Assembly (NCBI GenBank): GCA_001910725.1
Contig: MJGA01000104.1
Span: forward strand, 1 to 31,359
DNA length: 31,359 nt
From: Phanerodontia chrysosporium
Taxonomy: Eukaryota; Basidiomycota; Agaricomycetes; Polyporales; Phanerochaetaceae
Reading direction: 5' to 3'
In this document: piece by piece, positions 9,361 through 20,000 of the stretch
Layout: every line of letters starts with the position of its first letter
How positions within the stretch are numbered: position 1 is the first letter of the stretch
Notes under the pieces: model-generated
The model's database searches: none
Told to the model about the DNA's origin: nothing
The model's input: only the letters and a program-made list of their open reading frames with translations
Made by a program: the position numbers and the translations under genes

Positions 9361-12113
9361 ATGGCCGATGCGTCTTTCAAAGACGTGCCAGAGATATTCG
9401 AGGTACGTCGAGTCGCTATACAACTCAGACACCATCTGACTCGGCGCAGGTCGACCTCGGAGAGGCGGTGACCGCGCGTACCGAAGCCCTCTGTACGTGT
9501 TACACGCCGTTCGAGCGCGAGAGATACTCCGGAGCTGACCTCTCCGCCACGCCTCAGCTACCTTCAGGGAACTCGGCCCTCCAGACCTCGTACATGTCGT
9601 CAAGAGCGCAGGACGCAGCGGGCACCGTGACGTGCGTCGGTCTCCACTCTTCTTGGACGCAAAGCTCACCGCAGTGCACAGCTCGGGTCGTACCATTACG
9701 TGTCGGGGGTCGACGCGTCTTCCTCGGCTTCATTAGCAGCATACATCAACTCCCTCACGTACGCTATCGAGGATGACGCGGGATGGTTCTCAAAGGGCAC
9801 TGGGTGGAAAGTACGGAATGGGTGCTACTGGTGCGTGGGCTTTGAACATCACCTTTGATGGTTACAATAACGCCGCTCTTCCAGCTGCTTCAACGCCTTC
9901 TCGAGAGTCGATGTTCGCGTCGACGTCAAGATCCCCGGAGGAGTACACGCTTACGTTGTTGACTTGCGCGGGAACGGTACGTTGAGCACGCTCAGATCTC
10001 TACGGCACTGCCCATTTAACCCGCATATACAGACATGAAGCAACACCGGAGATCTGGCAAGAGACATATCTGTCTGCACTGCTCCGTGCCATTCTCTACT
10101 CCGACGATTCCACGTACTGGCTTGAAGCGTACCGCAAACTCGATCCAATAACAACACCTGAGGGCGAATTGCGCTTCCTGCAAGCCGCCGAGGTCCTCTT
10201 CCAGAAAGGTTGGCAAGTCGGGTCGGACCCCGAGATCCAGGTTGCCACCGTCGTCTCGAACCACCTCACCAACGCAATCATGAAATACTTTGGGGATAGC
10301 GGCAGATACCAGCACGCCGCTAACCTCTTTGAGAAGTTGAGTGCGAAAGAACCCGAGGTGTCGTCGTTGCTGGCTAGATCCTATATCGGGATGAGTGCGC
10401 ATACCACCGTCTTGCCGAGTTGGAAACACGCTAATCCTCTCCATTCCAGATGAAGAGGTCAAGGCGGTGCAGATCATGTCCGCTGCAATGCGTCAAACAC
10501 CACAATCATACACCTTGCTGCATGTCCAGTGTGACTTCCTCAGATCCAAAGGCAACTTTGAGTGGGCGCTCAAACTAGCTCGGCAAGCTGTGAACTGTGC
10601 GCCCAGCGAGTTCGTGACATGGGAGAAGCTCACGGAGATTTACATTGACCTTGGGATGTACGACTCGGTGCGTGGATCCGGCTTCTGTATTGAACAGTTT
10701 TTGACGGCAAGATAGGCCCTCTTGACCTTGAACTCGTGTCCAATGTTCACATACAACGGAAGAGATGCACACAGGAACCTTCCTGCATCACGAGTACATC
10801 TTCCGCCCAAAGGTCAAATCGTCGACATTCTGCCTGAACGGGTCAAGACAGAAGACGACGAGGTGAGTCTGATACCCGCTGCCAGTTGTACCTTCCAATA
10901 ACGACTGAAGTAGGCGGACCCGGCATTGCTCCGCTTACCCGCACCGGGATTGCGAGGTACATGGGCGAGAGCCTACGCGTTGCTCACTCGGCTCGTGTCG
11001 AAGATCGGCTGGGACGAGCTCCTCAAGACGCGAAGTGCCGTTTTCGTCATGGAGGAAGAGTACCGGCAGCAGAAGGCGCAGAGCGAGGGGCACACGAACG
11101 CGTCGACGACCGTTATCCACGAAGACGGCTCTGTGACGCAGGGGAGCTCGACGCTCGCGACGAAAGACGCCGACGACAACGCATCCACCAAGGGTGTGCG
11201 CTCGACATCCGGCACGCCGTCACACTCCCCGAAGAGCTCGGGAGCCAACGGCAACGCTGCGGACGCGGGCGTCGAAGCCGTCACCAACGGCATCCCGACG
11301 ATCCGGCTCTCGACCGAGAGCAGCCGCGAGCAGGTCCCCGACGCAGAGCAGGCGAATGGCGCGACGAAGAGCGGGGAGGGCGAGGCGGCCGGCGACGCGC
11401 TCGAGCGGCCCGTGCAGGCCGCCGCTGGCGAAGGTTCCCAGGATGACGCCAAGTCCACGTCAGGCCAGGCGCAGTCGGAGGCGTTCAGCTTCAGCAACAA
11501 GCGGCTCTGCGAGCGCTGGCTCGATAACCTGTTCATGGTCCTATACGAGGTACGTGCGGCGTGGTGCATGTGCGGGCGCGAGCTGATGGCTGGCAGGACC
11601 TCCGAGTGTGGACGATCTTCCGGGCCGAGGTCGCGCACTTTAAGACGCAGCATGTGGCGTACCGCAAGACCGGCATGGAGTGGGAGATCCTGGGAGACCT
11701 CGGCCTGCGTCTGCACCACAAGGAGGAGGCAAAAGAGGCGTACCAGCGGTGCCTTGACGGCAATCGGTACTCTGCCAAGCCGTGGATGAAGCTCATGGAT
11801 ATGTACGCGGAAGAGGGCGACATCCTTCGGACTCTGCAGGTCGGCATCCGCGTGGCTGCCTACCAGTATGGCGACTACACCGAGATGACGGTGAGTGCTC
11901 TGGCTAGCGCAGGCAATGCAGTGGTTGATGGCCCGTGATTACCAGTATCCGACGCAGATCGCACGTTGTCTGTTCAAGCTCGGGCAGATCCATGGGCACG
12001 CCAAGATCGAGTACACCCTTCTGAGCATGAGCCTCCCTGAAGCCGTCCTGAAGATCATGCAGAGCTTCCTGCACTACGGAAAAGTATTCAAAGTGGAAGG
12101 GTATGATTTCTAA
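9361..12113 (+). CDS. ChAPs family exomer cargo adaptor (Chs6/Bch1/Bud7-like)
   Basis: Eleven exons: 9361-9402, 9450-9492, 9558-9631, 9682-9830, 9885-9980, 10033-10394, 10450-10667, 10716-10862, 10914-11549, 11597-11890 and 11946-12113. They join without a frame break to about 742 residues, close to yeast Bch1. ChAPs proteins bind Chs5 and Arf1 at the trans-Golgi and carry cargo such as chitin synthase to the plasma membrane. Support includes the N-terminal RELGPPDLVHVVKSAG, GSYHYVSGVDAS, the TPR-like helices around GRYQHAANLFEKL and FEWALKLARQAVNCAPSEF, and the C-terminal KIMQSFLHYGKVFKVEGYDF. Exon 9 carries a family-typical low-complexity Ser/Thr/Ala/Glu insert at about residues 350-490. 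Introns are 47-65 nt; the donor at 9981 is gttgag, a weaker site. Confidence 0.93.
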
Positions 12114-12381
12114 AGCTTCGGACGGATCGTTTGCTCCCTTGTCTTGTTTCTCCGCGCCTTCTGGTTAGTTAGTAGGTAGACATCGTATACCACCCGACTC
12201 CTTGTAATGCTATTGTTCTGCCCGGATGCTCTCTGTCCTGTTCGTGCGTTCTCTTGTGATTCCTGGTGCGCTCCTTTGTAGCCCGTGCAATGAGATTCTG
12301 GTTCGAGAAAGTCCCGAGATCCAGCGCGAGATCCGCCGTACGTCAGGCGCGTGAACCGAGGCCTCTTCATCCTGAACGACC

Positions 12382-13756
12382 ATGTCGACCTCTCCGCCTC
12401 TCCGCCGCCTGTCCTCCGCCAGCGACGCCAGTAGCAAGGAGTCGCTCATCAACGCATACGAGGCCGAGGAGGAGCGCATCATCAATATCCTCTCGCGCAA
12501 GCTCGAGAAGGTCGGTGCGGGCCTCCGCGCGTGTGTGCTCGTGCGAGTTCGCTGACCCACCCCGCAGCTCAGGGAGGAGAAGATCGAACTCGAGAACGCC
12601 CTTGAGGCCGAGTCCGAGCACCATGTGAACCGGCTCTCGCGCGAGATCTCGGCGCTGCGGCTCGCACAGCAGCAGGCCGTGAGCGGGAGCGGGACGCTGT
12701 CCCCTGTCGACGCCCGCGCGCCGCCCGCGGCGGACCCGCTGCAGCCGACGGCGGAGATGATGCTCGACGCGGTTCGCCGCGAGAACGAACAGTTGCGGAG
12801 CCGCCTTATTGAGACTGAGCGGGACTACATACGCATAACGCGCCTGAACGAGATGTACCGGGAGGAGCTCATCGAGCATCGGCGCAGGGTGCGTGGCTGC
12901 TCTCGTTGTACCCTGTAGACTCTGCTGACCCTGCACGCAGGCAGGGCTGCCTGTTGATGACCTCATCGGCCTGGCACCCTCTGCGGCGGATCCTCTGTCA
13001 CAACCGCTACATCGGCGACCGTCGTCCTCTTCTGCATCCCCTAGCTTCACCCCTCAGTCACCAATCACACACTCCGCACGGGTACCGATCCCACGACCGC
13101 CTTCACAAATACATCGTCCGTCGAACATCAGCCCATCGACGACGCCCCCATCGTCGTCGTCAGCATCGCTGTCGTCGCTGCCACTCTTCTCGCCCGCCGC
13201 AGGGCAAAGCAACGCCACGAGCGCGACGACGCCCGGGTCGCTCGCCTCGCTGACGGATGGGCCCGCGACGCTCGTGCCGCGCGCGCTCGAGCTGACGTAC
13301 CCGAGCGTGCCGCCGCCGTCCGTCGCGTCCTCGTTTGGCGAGCCGCCGTCGCTCGGGAGCCCCGTGCGCTCGCCCGCGCTCGACACGATCTCGGAGCCCG
13401 TCGCGATCCCGCGTGCCGGCGGCGCGCACCACGCGCGCGACCTGTCCGTGTCACCCGCGGACTCGTTCAGCATGACGTCCCCGCGCCGCCCGTCGCTCAG
13501 CCCGCGTGCGTCGATGTACCTCGCGCGCCGCCCGAGTGCAGATCGCGTACCCTGGGCGGGCGCCGACGGGAGTGTGGCAGGGAGCCCCGCGCGCACACGC
13601 AGCCGTATGGCGAGTTTGGAACGCGGTGCGAGGGTTGCAGAGACAGGGACGTTAGTTCCCAGGCCCAGGCGGGAAAGCCTCGCCGGCGTGCGGGATGGCA
13701 CACATCCTGACGTATCCGCCGAGCCAAAGTCGACCGTTGCTGTGGGCTCGACGTGA
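12382..13756 (+). CDS. CCDC6/DUF2046-like coiled-coil protein
   Basis: Three exons, 12382-12510, 12568-12888 and 12941-13756, give about 421 residues. Residues 15-100 match the conserved coiled-coil pattern of CCDC6-type proteins: AEEERIINILSRKLEKLREE, then KIELENALEAESEHHVNRLS. A second coiled coil follows at about 116-150 (RRENEQLRSRLIETERDY). The C-terminal 270 residues are Ser/Pro-rich, with many SP and TP sites, and look disordered. The fungal role is unknown; an adaptor or cytoskeletal role is inference. Both introns (57 and 52 nt) have a gctgac branch and a cgcag acceptor. The gene starts 268 bp after the ChAPs stop on the same strand. Confidence 0.78.
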
Positions 13757-14263
13757 TGCCCGCTGGGGTGAGATTCTGGACTGTTTATGCTACTGTTACT
13801 ATTACTTTCTCCCCGGAGTGCAAGTTGCTTCATAAAAGGACTACGATGTTGTGTACTATACCTCTTAGTAGTGTAGCATTCGTGTAGGAATAATATTGCA
13901 CGGCCAAAGTGCAACATGACAGTCCATCATGGGTTCCCACTTGAGCAATGTTGAGATTAGACTACTCAGAGATAGGACATCTTCCTAAATGCTAACACCT
14001 TAGCGATGTCCTCTACTGTGTGACCAGCCCTTCCGCCAGCGAAACTGTAACGAATCTGAGGTATGAGCTCATCGTCCAGCGCATCAAGCGCATCACAACG
14101 CGTATCAGGGTTAGCAGGCGTCCGGCTCTGGACCTCAGCCTGTTGCGACTTGCCACCTCTCTACCCCGTCTTCTTTGCTTCCCTCTCGGCGTTGGGCTCG
14201 CCGTCGTCTCGTGTCTAGCTACGGGCTTCAGCATACCGACCACTCGTCGCCGACTACCCCGCC
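13757..14263. other. Intergenic spacer, no gene seen
   Basis: This 507-bp stretch holds the presumed 3' UTR of the coiled-coil gene (AT-richer, about 13780-14000) and the pyrimidine-rich leader of the next gene. Its ORFs lack family similarity, and I see no repeat or RNA gene. Confidence 0.5.
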
Positions 14264-16250
14264 ATGTTCGAGCAGAACGGCAGGAACCGCCATGGACGCG
14301 ACCGCCTCGCCAAGCCTCCCCTGTACGACCCCGAGGACACCGAATGGGGGCTGCTCAGCCCCCGGCCACTGACCCGTTGGACGAAGCGACGTCCATCCAG
14401 ACGCGTGGTTGTCATTCTCGTCTGCGTATTCATCGCGTGCGTGTACGGCGTGCGCGTCTGGCGCGAGCAGCAGTACCTCGAGGAGCAGCGGTCACTCACG
14501 GAGCAGCGGCACCTGCAGCACCTGGAGAAGCAGGAGGAGTGGGAGAGGACACAGCAGCGGTTGGCAGAGGAGCTCGCAAAGCAGCAGGAGGAGGAACGAG
14601 AGAAGCCTCCAGAGGACCCCTGGGCAGGGCGGCCACGGCCTCCACTGTTCGGCCAATACCACCAGGCCGAGCTCGCGCTGCCGCAGCACCATGTCGCCGA
14701 CCCCTTCGCAAATGGGAAGAAATACATGTGGGTAGAGAACCACGTACACAGTGAGTACATTGCCTCCTCGGACGCTTTGTCGAGTGCAAAGCTCTACCTT
14801 CACGCTCGCGTGCCATTTCGTGAATGGCTGACACCATGAACGCAGGTCTTGGGTGGGGAAACTACATGCAAGACCTGGTATTCAACTCTCTACTCGCATA
14901 CAGTGCCGGCAGATCGTACGTCGCAGTCAGTATGCCTCCGCCTCTTCGAAACTGACCGCGTGACCTCGTGCAGGTTTGTCTTTGACAACTACACATGGAA
15001 CCGGGATGGTTCAGAATATTCGGACTACAATGGACGACTCATACCGTCCCAAATTCCGTTGTCCGCTCTTATCTCGGGTACGTGTAGCATCTCGGCTCCG
15101 CAGTGCTCAGGCTCACGCTTTGCTGTGCATAGGGCCCATTAACGGCGGCCCGTTCTTTGAGAACGATACGACCCTACGGACAGTTCAGAAAAAGTACTGG
15201 GACAAGATCTGCCCCGAACCGAGGATGGTCTCGACCTACGACGTCAAGAAGCTCTATAACGGAACTGATCCTACTGCTCTCACCATCTTGAACACATGGG
15301 TAGAAGAACTCAGCAAGATCGACGACCCATGTGTGATGATAGATGGTTACACAGAGCGTATCTTTGATATGTAGTAAGTACCATATGTCTCTGTCAATTC
15401 TGACATTTGACCTAATGCCGCCCAGCTTGTACGGTCAAAAACACCGATTGCTGGACATCTGGCCAGTGCTGGCAGAGTCACCCAATGTCAGACTCCTCGG
15501 TTACTCGCCCCTGATACATGCCGCGTTTGAGGCGAACCGAGACCTCTTCACCACTCTCCCAATACAGGAGCCATACTTCCCCTGCTCAGCTGTGCCTGGC
15601 GTGTCGACAGAGGGCGTCTTGGTGTCGAAAACGCCAACACGCTGCTCCGACCCCTACCAGCCGATTCCCGGCCTCCTCGCGATACACCTTCGCCGCGGCG
15701 ACTTCGCGGAGCACTGCGAGCACCTCGCGCGCTGGTCCGCGCAGTGGATGGGCTTCAACTCGTTCCCATCGTTCCTGGACCAGTGGGAGTCGCCGGAGGG
15801 CGGAGGGAACGGCGAGTCGACGGAGGAGAACATGGCGGCGTACATGAAGCACTGCTACCCGACCATCGAGCAGATCATCGCGCGCATCGCTGAGGTGCGG
15901 CGGCACCCCGCGTCGAAGGGGCTCAAGGACGTGTACCTCATGACGAACGGCAAGCCCGACTGGGTGAACGAGCTCAAGGCGGCCCTCCGCGCGATGGGCG
16001 GCTGGGACAAGATCGCGAGCAGCCGCGACATGACGCTCACCGCGGAGCAGAAGGAGGTCTCGCAAGCGGTCGATATGATGATCGGCGAGCGGGCGCAGGT
16101 GCTGCTCGGCAATGGGGTGAGAGCGCTGCCCACCGCTTACCGGGGAATATCGCTGACTTGGTCTTTGTGCAGTGGTCGAGTATGACCTCGAACATCGTCA
16201 TGATGCGGATGGCCCGAGGGGTCGCCCCGGAGACCAACCGCATGCTGTGA
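14264..16250 (+). CDS. Type II membrane glycosyltransferase, O-fucosyltransferase-like
   Basis: Six exons: 14264-14750, 14846-14915, 14974-15077, 15133-15373, 15426-16116 and 16173-16250, giving about 556 residues with no frame break. A basic cytosolic tail of about 45 residues is followed by one membrane span (VVVILVCVFIACVYGVRVW). A Glu/Gln-rich coiled-coil stem of about 50 residues comes next, then a lumenal domain. LGWGNYMQDLVFNSLLAYS resembles the GDP-sugar-binding N-terminal lobe, and LLAIHLRRGDFAEHC matches the H-x-R-R-G-D-F motif of fucosyltransferases of the POFUT/alpha-1,6 superfamily. The layout suggests a Golgi enzyme. The acceptor substrate cannot be read from the sequence. The first intron (95 nt) is longer than the rest. 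Confidence 0.75.
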
Positions 16251-17027
16251 TCATACTGCTACGAGCACGGACGGTGGAGGCCTGTATTCTACTAATTTCT
16301 CACCACCATATCGACCACCATCGCACGTTAGGTATCGCATTACATATCCACTCCTAATTCTATGACGTATAACTCAACTCCGCCGTTCTCCCGCTCGAGT
16401 GTCCTTGAATGTAAGTTACGGGTAGATTGTTGAACGTACTTCACCTATTGGTGATGGCCAGCTGCAAGTTCCATTCATAGCGACTGACATCTCAGTAGAT
16501 TCAGCGCTCGGCTTCATAGGTACGTCCCATGCGGATCGCTTACTTTTTTCACTTACCGTACCGACTTCAGGCGCTATTACTATCAACCCTATTCTGAGCA
16601 GTTCGTGCTGCCATGGAACTTGAGTCCTTGAAATCCACTTCCAGAGCCTCCCCAGGTCGGACTCATCTGCCTCCGCAGGTGCGCTGTGTCACGTATCACA
16701 GTTGCTACTTCCCGCCCCTGCGACTTGATAGTCGTATATCAAACAGATCTACTTGCTTGCATATCCCTTGTACGTCGTGCGACCAGGCACCACTGCTGCC
16801 TGAGAAGAAGCCACGACTTTTGCACGTTGAGCAGAGGCTCCGTTTCCTCCCGAAATTAACCTTCGTGTAACCCTCATGGCAATAACCCCCATGTATGCAG
16901 GTCTCGTCTCGTCTTCTCTCTCACCACCACAACAAAGAGTTCGGTGCGTTCAAGTTTAACACCCTCTTGTGGCGCAGGAGCTGAAACAGTGAAGTCCACA
17001 CAGTCACGAGAGTACACCTCGCATCAT
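16251..17027. other. Intergenic spacer upstream of the tandem-HET locus
   Basis: This 777-bp stretch contains a short ORF at 16613-16870 with no recognisable similarity and a few splice-like sites (for example gtacgt near 16520). It most likely holds the promoter and perhaps a spliced leader of the HET locus. Confidence 0.4.
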
Positions 17028-20000
17028 ATGTCGTGTGTTGGAGCCGTTCACGCAGCGCTATTGGCTGCTGTAATTTCTATCATAGTAAGTCCCAGCGTCA
17101 TGCTCTATCCTATTGGGTATTAACAGCCCTTAGGTGTCTTGGCGAGTCGTCAGTGTCGCCAGAAAGAAAGTATACCACGACAAGGTTAGCATCTGTAAAG
17201 CTCTACTATGCAACCCTGACGGTTGAAAATAGGCTACAAGCCCTGGCTTACCAGGCCTTCTTGATGATGCCGACATGAGGAGACTCGTCATCAAGCTGGA
17301 GGGTACACACATCGCACATCGGTGTGCGAATCCCCCATGGGAGTTAGACTGGGGCGGTCACAGAAGCCATACAATACCACGTTCGCTCGGAAAACGCATC
17401 ACCTCACCAGGAGACTCCGCTACGCACCGAGAACAGAATCGTCTAAATCTCTGGGGGATGGTTCAACTCCTGGAGTCCACTGTCCCAGCACACATTCTGC
17501 TCACGTCAGCCCCACACGTCGGTCGTCCTATCTACACGCTACTTCCTCCTCCACTTTCCAACACGGACCTTCCCGTCGTTCCTCTCCAGCGTATTCATGT
17601 AGGCCAGTGTGCAATCCCAAACGAGTTAGCCGACCAAAATTGTCGTACTATGCCGCTCGAAACTCTCGTTCGCATGCTCAATGAGGTGCTGGGATCAAGG
17701 CACACCGTCAAGGATCCTGGAGTCAAGGAATGCCTGGAGTATTGTCTTGCGTGTCTGAACCAAGAACAGTGCGACTTCGGGATCATCTATGGACTTGTGC
17801 GACAGTGGTGGGAGAAGGAGAGCCTCATCGACGCGAAGTATGAGATGCACAGCCGCTTCGAGCAGCTCTCAGACCAAAGGAAGAAGGCAAAGGTCCGGAA
17901 CGCATACTTGAAGACCGCAAACCTGCCACCTCGATCTGTATGGGATCTTTACAGTAACCGTGTGGTGCCAGTGCACGTCCTTCCCCTGCTACCTGCCGAC
18001 TCCTCAGATATGCAGAACAACGATCACAGTTCCGCTGAATTCTGGTTCATCTCGCACAGTCGAGTTGAGCATCATGCTCTACAGTTCATTTCAACAAACA
18101 TCAACGGCAGACAGCATCCAGTCCCGATCCCATCTTCAACAACCCTTGACCATATCCGCATCGAGTTGCTCAATATGGGAGCTCAATATGTCTGGGTTGA
18201 TGCCCTGTGTGTCAACATGACATTTGAGCCAGAGCGGGGTATACAATACAAGATCGATGGCGACGATTGTCTGCTTGACGTCCCATCCAATGGTCGACTC
18301 TTTCGATCTAGTTCCCAGCCGTGTGTCGTCTATTTCAATGGCCTGGGCTTACCCCTTGACACATCTTACACTTCTGTTTCATCACCTTACCACTGGCTGA
18401 AGAGAGTGTGGACATTGCAAGAATCTGTGGACACCTGGCTACCTGGAGGGCTCACTGCAAAGCTTGACACCTCAACTGACAGGTTGCTGTTTGCTCGCTT
18501 CAAGAGCGTTCTACGCAATATTTACCGTGCCGGAGAACAAGTAGCCCTAGTAGAGGACCTGAAGTCTCGTAACTGTGCCCATGGCCATGAAAGGATTGCT
18601 TGCCTTGCGACCATCTTTAATGGTGGTACATTACCTATTGGACTTGAGGTCTTCAACTATCATTCACACGGCCTAGATGCAGACAAAGTCGAGAAGATTT
18701 GGCAGATCTACATCAAGCATATGTCAGATGCTTTCCGTACATCCCTCTTTCTCGAATATGAATCAAGTGATAGAACACTGGGCATGTGGCCCTCTTGGAG
18801 GGTGTACTGCTCCGGACCAGCACTACCGCGTGCATCTCCAACTAAGGAAGAGTACTTGAGTCTGGTTGACCCTGCCGATCTTGCAGACCATTCAGCTCCT
18901 GGAATCTACACCCAAAAAGGATATGCAGTTGGACCCTGCAAAATTGAACTGCTTAACAAAGGAGTTGTTAACCCCGATGGCACACAAGATATGAAGCTGA
19001 CCTTTGACACTGTGAAGAATGCCACTGATCCCAAGAACCCTAAGAAGTCCCTCATCTCACTCAGGATCTCTGGGATGCATGGACTACAGAGGCTTAACCC
19101 CAACAGATTATATGTTCTACTTGGTATTGGTCTGCGGCGAAAGGAGCACTGGATTATCCTTGAGCATGCTGCTGGCAGGCCTTGGGACGATCAAGCTTCA
19201 GGCTGCCATACACTTCAGGTACAGAAGCATGGCGTAGTCTGTACAATGCCAGGAGAAAGTGCAATACTGTCTGAGTCAGAGGCTCATCTATTTCTGCCAC
19301 AGTCCCCACACATAAAGGTTAAGTACATTCAAGACTCTGCTGAGATGTCACATGTATCCAACCCAGGCACAAAGGTGAGCATGATACACTTCATTGTGCA
19401 TCAGGGCAAATACCTAGTACTGAACTCAAGATTGCTGCCCAGACGACCATGAGAAAGTTCAAGTTTGATGGCCATAGCAGCATCAGCTGTAATGACGCTC
19501 CATGGGCCATAACAAAACCCTATGGCAGCCTGAAGGTCACTATTCCCCGTGAAATGAGCAAGCGTGTCACCTCTGAGCCATGTGAAGAACATTCCAGCCT
19601 AGAGGACTGTGCTGCCAGAAACCGAATTATGATTTGGGGCCAAGTTATGCTGGTTACTGCTTTTCAGGCCACTCGCCTTGACTCTCCAGGTTCTCGAACC
19701 ACGACAACTGCTATACCCTCACTGTTAGATCAAGATCTCTTCACATCTGCATCAAGCAAAGAAGGAGCCTATTATACACTCACTCCTCCACCATCCACTA
19801 TCCCCTTTCAGCGCATACATACTGGCAATGGAGTTATTCCCAACGAGGTGGCTGATATACCTTGCCAATTTTTGACAATCGAAGAACTGCTAAAGCGCTT
19901 AAACTCAGTGATGAAGACGCAGTATACCTTTGAGACTCCTGGCCTTTCTGCATGCCTCGTGGACACTCGCAATGATTTGCAGGACTTTGGAGAAGTGTAT

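Noticed and set aside
9490..9690. Apparent frame breaks in the ChAPs gene near 9493 and 9632
   Set aside because: Both are explained by introns (9493-9557 with gtacgt/ctgac/ctcag, and 9632-9681 with gtgcgt and cacag) that give STFRELGPPDLVHVVK and then LGSYHYVSGVDAS in frame.
16613..16870. 85-codon ORF upstream of the tandem-HET locus
   Set aside because: No similarity, no link in frame to the HET exons and no supporting context; it is probably chance.
19440..19455. ATGA stop-start overlap as evidence of a bacterial-type operon
   Set aside because: All surrounding genes have spliceosomal introns and eukaryotic families. The overlap is better explained by the candidate intron at 19375-19442.
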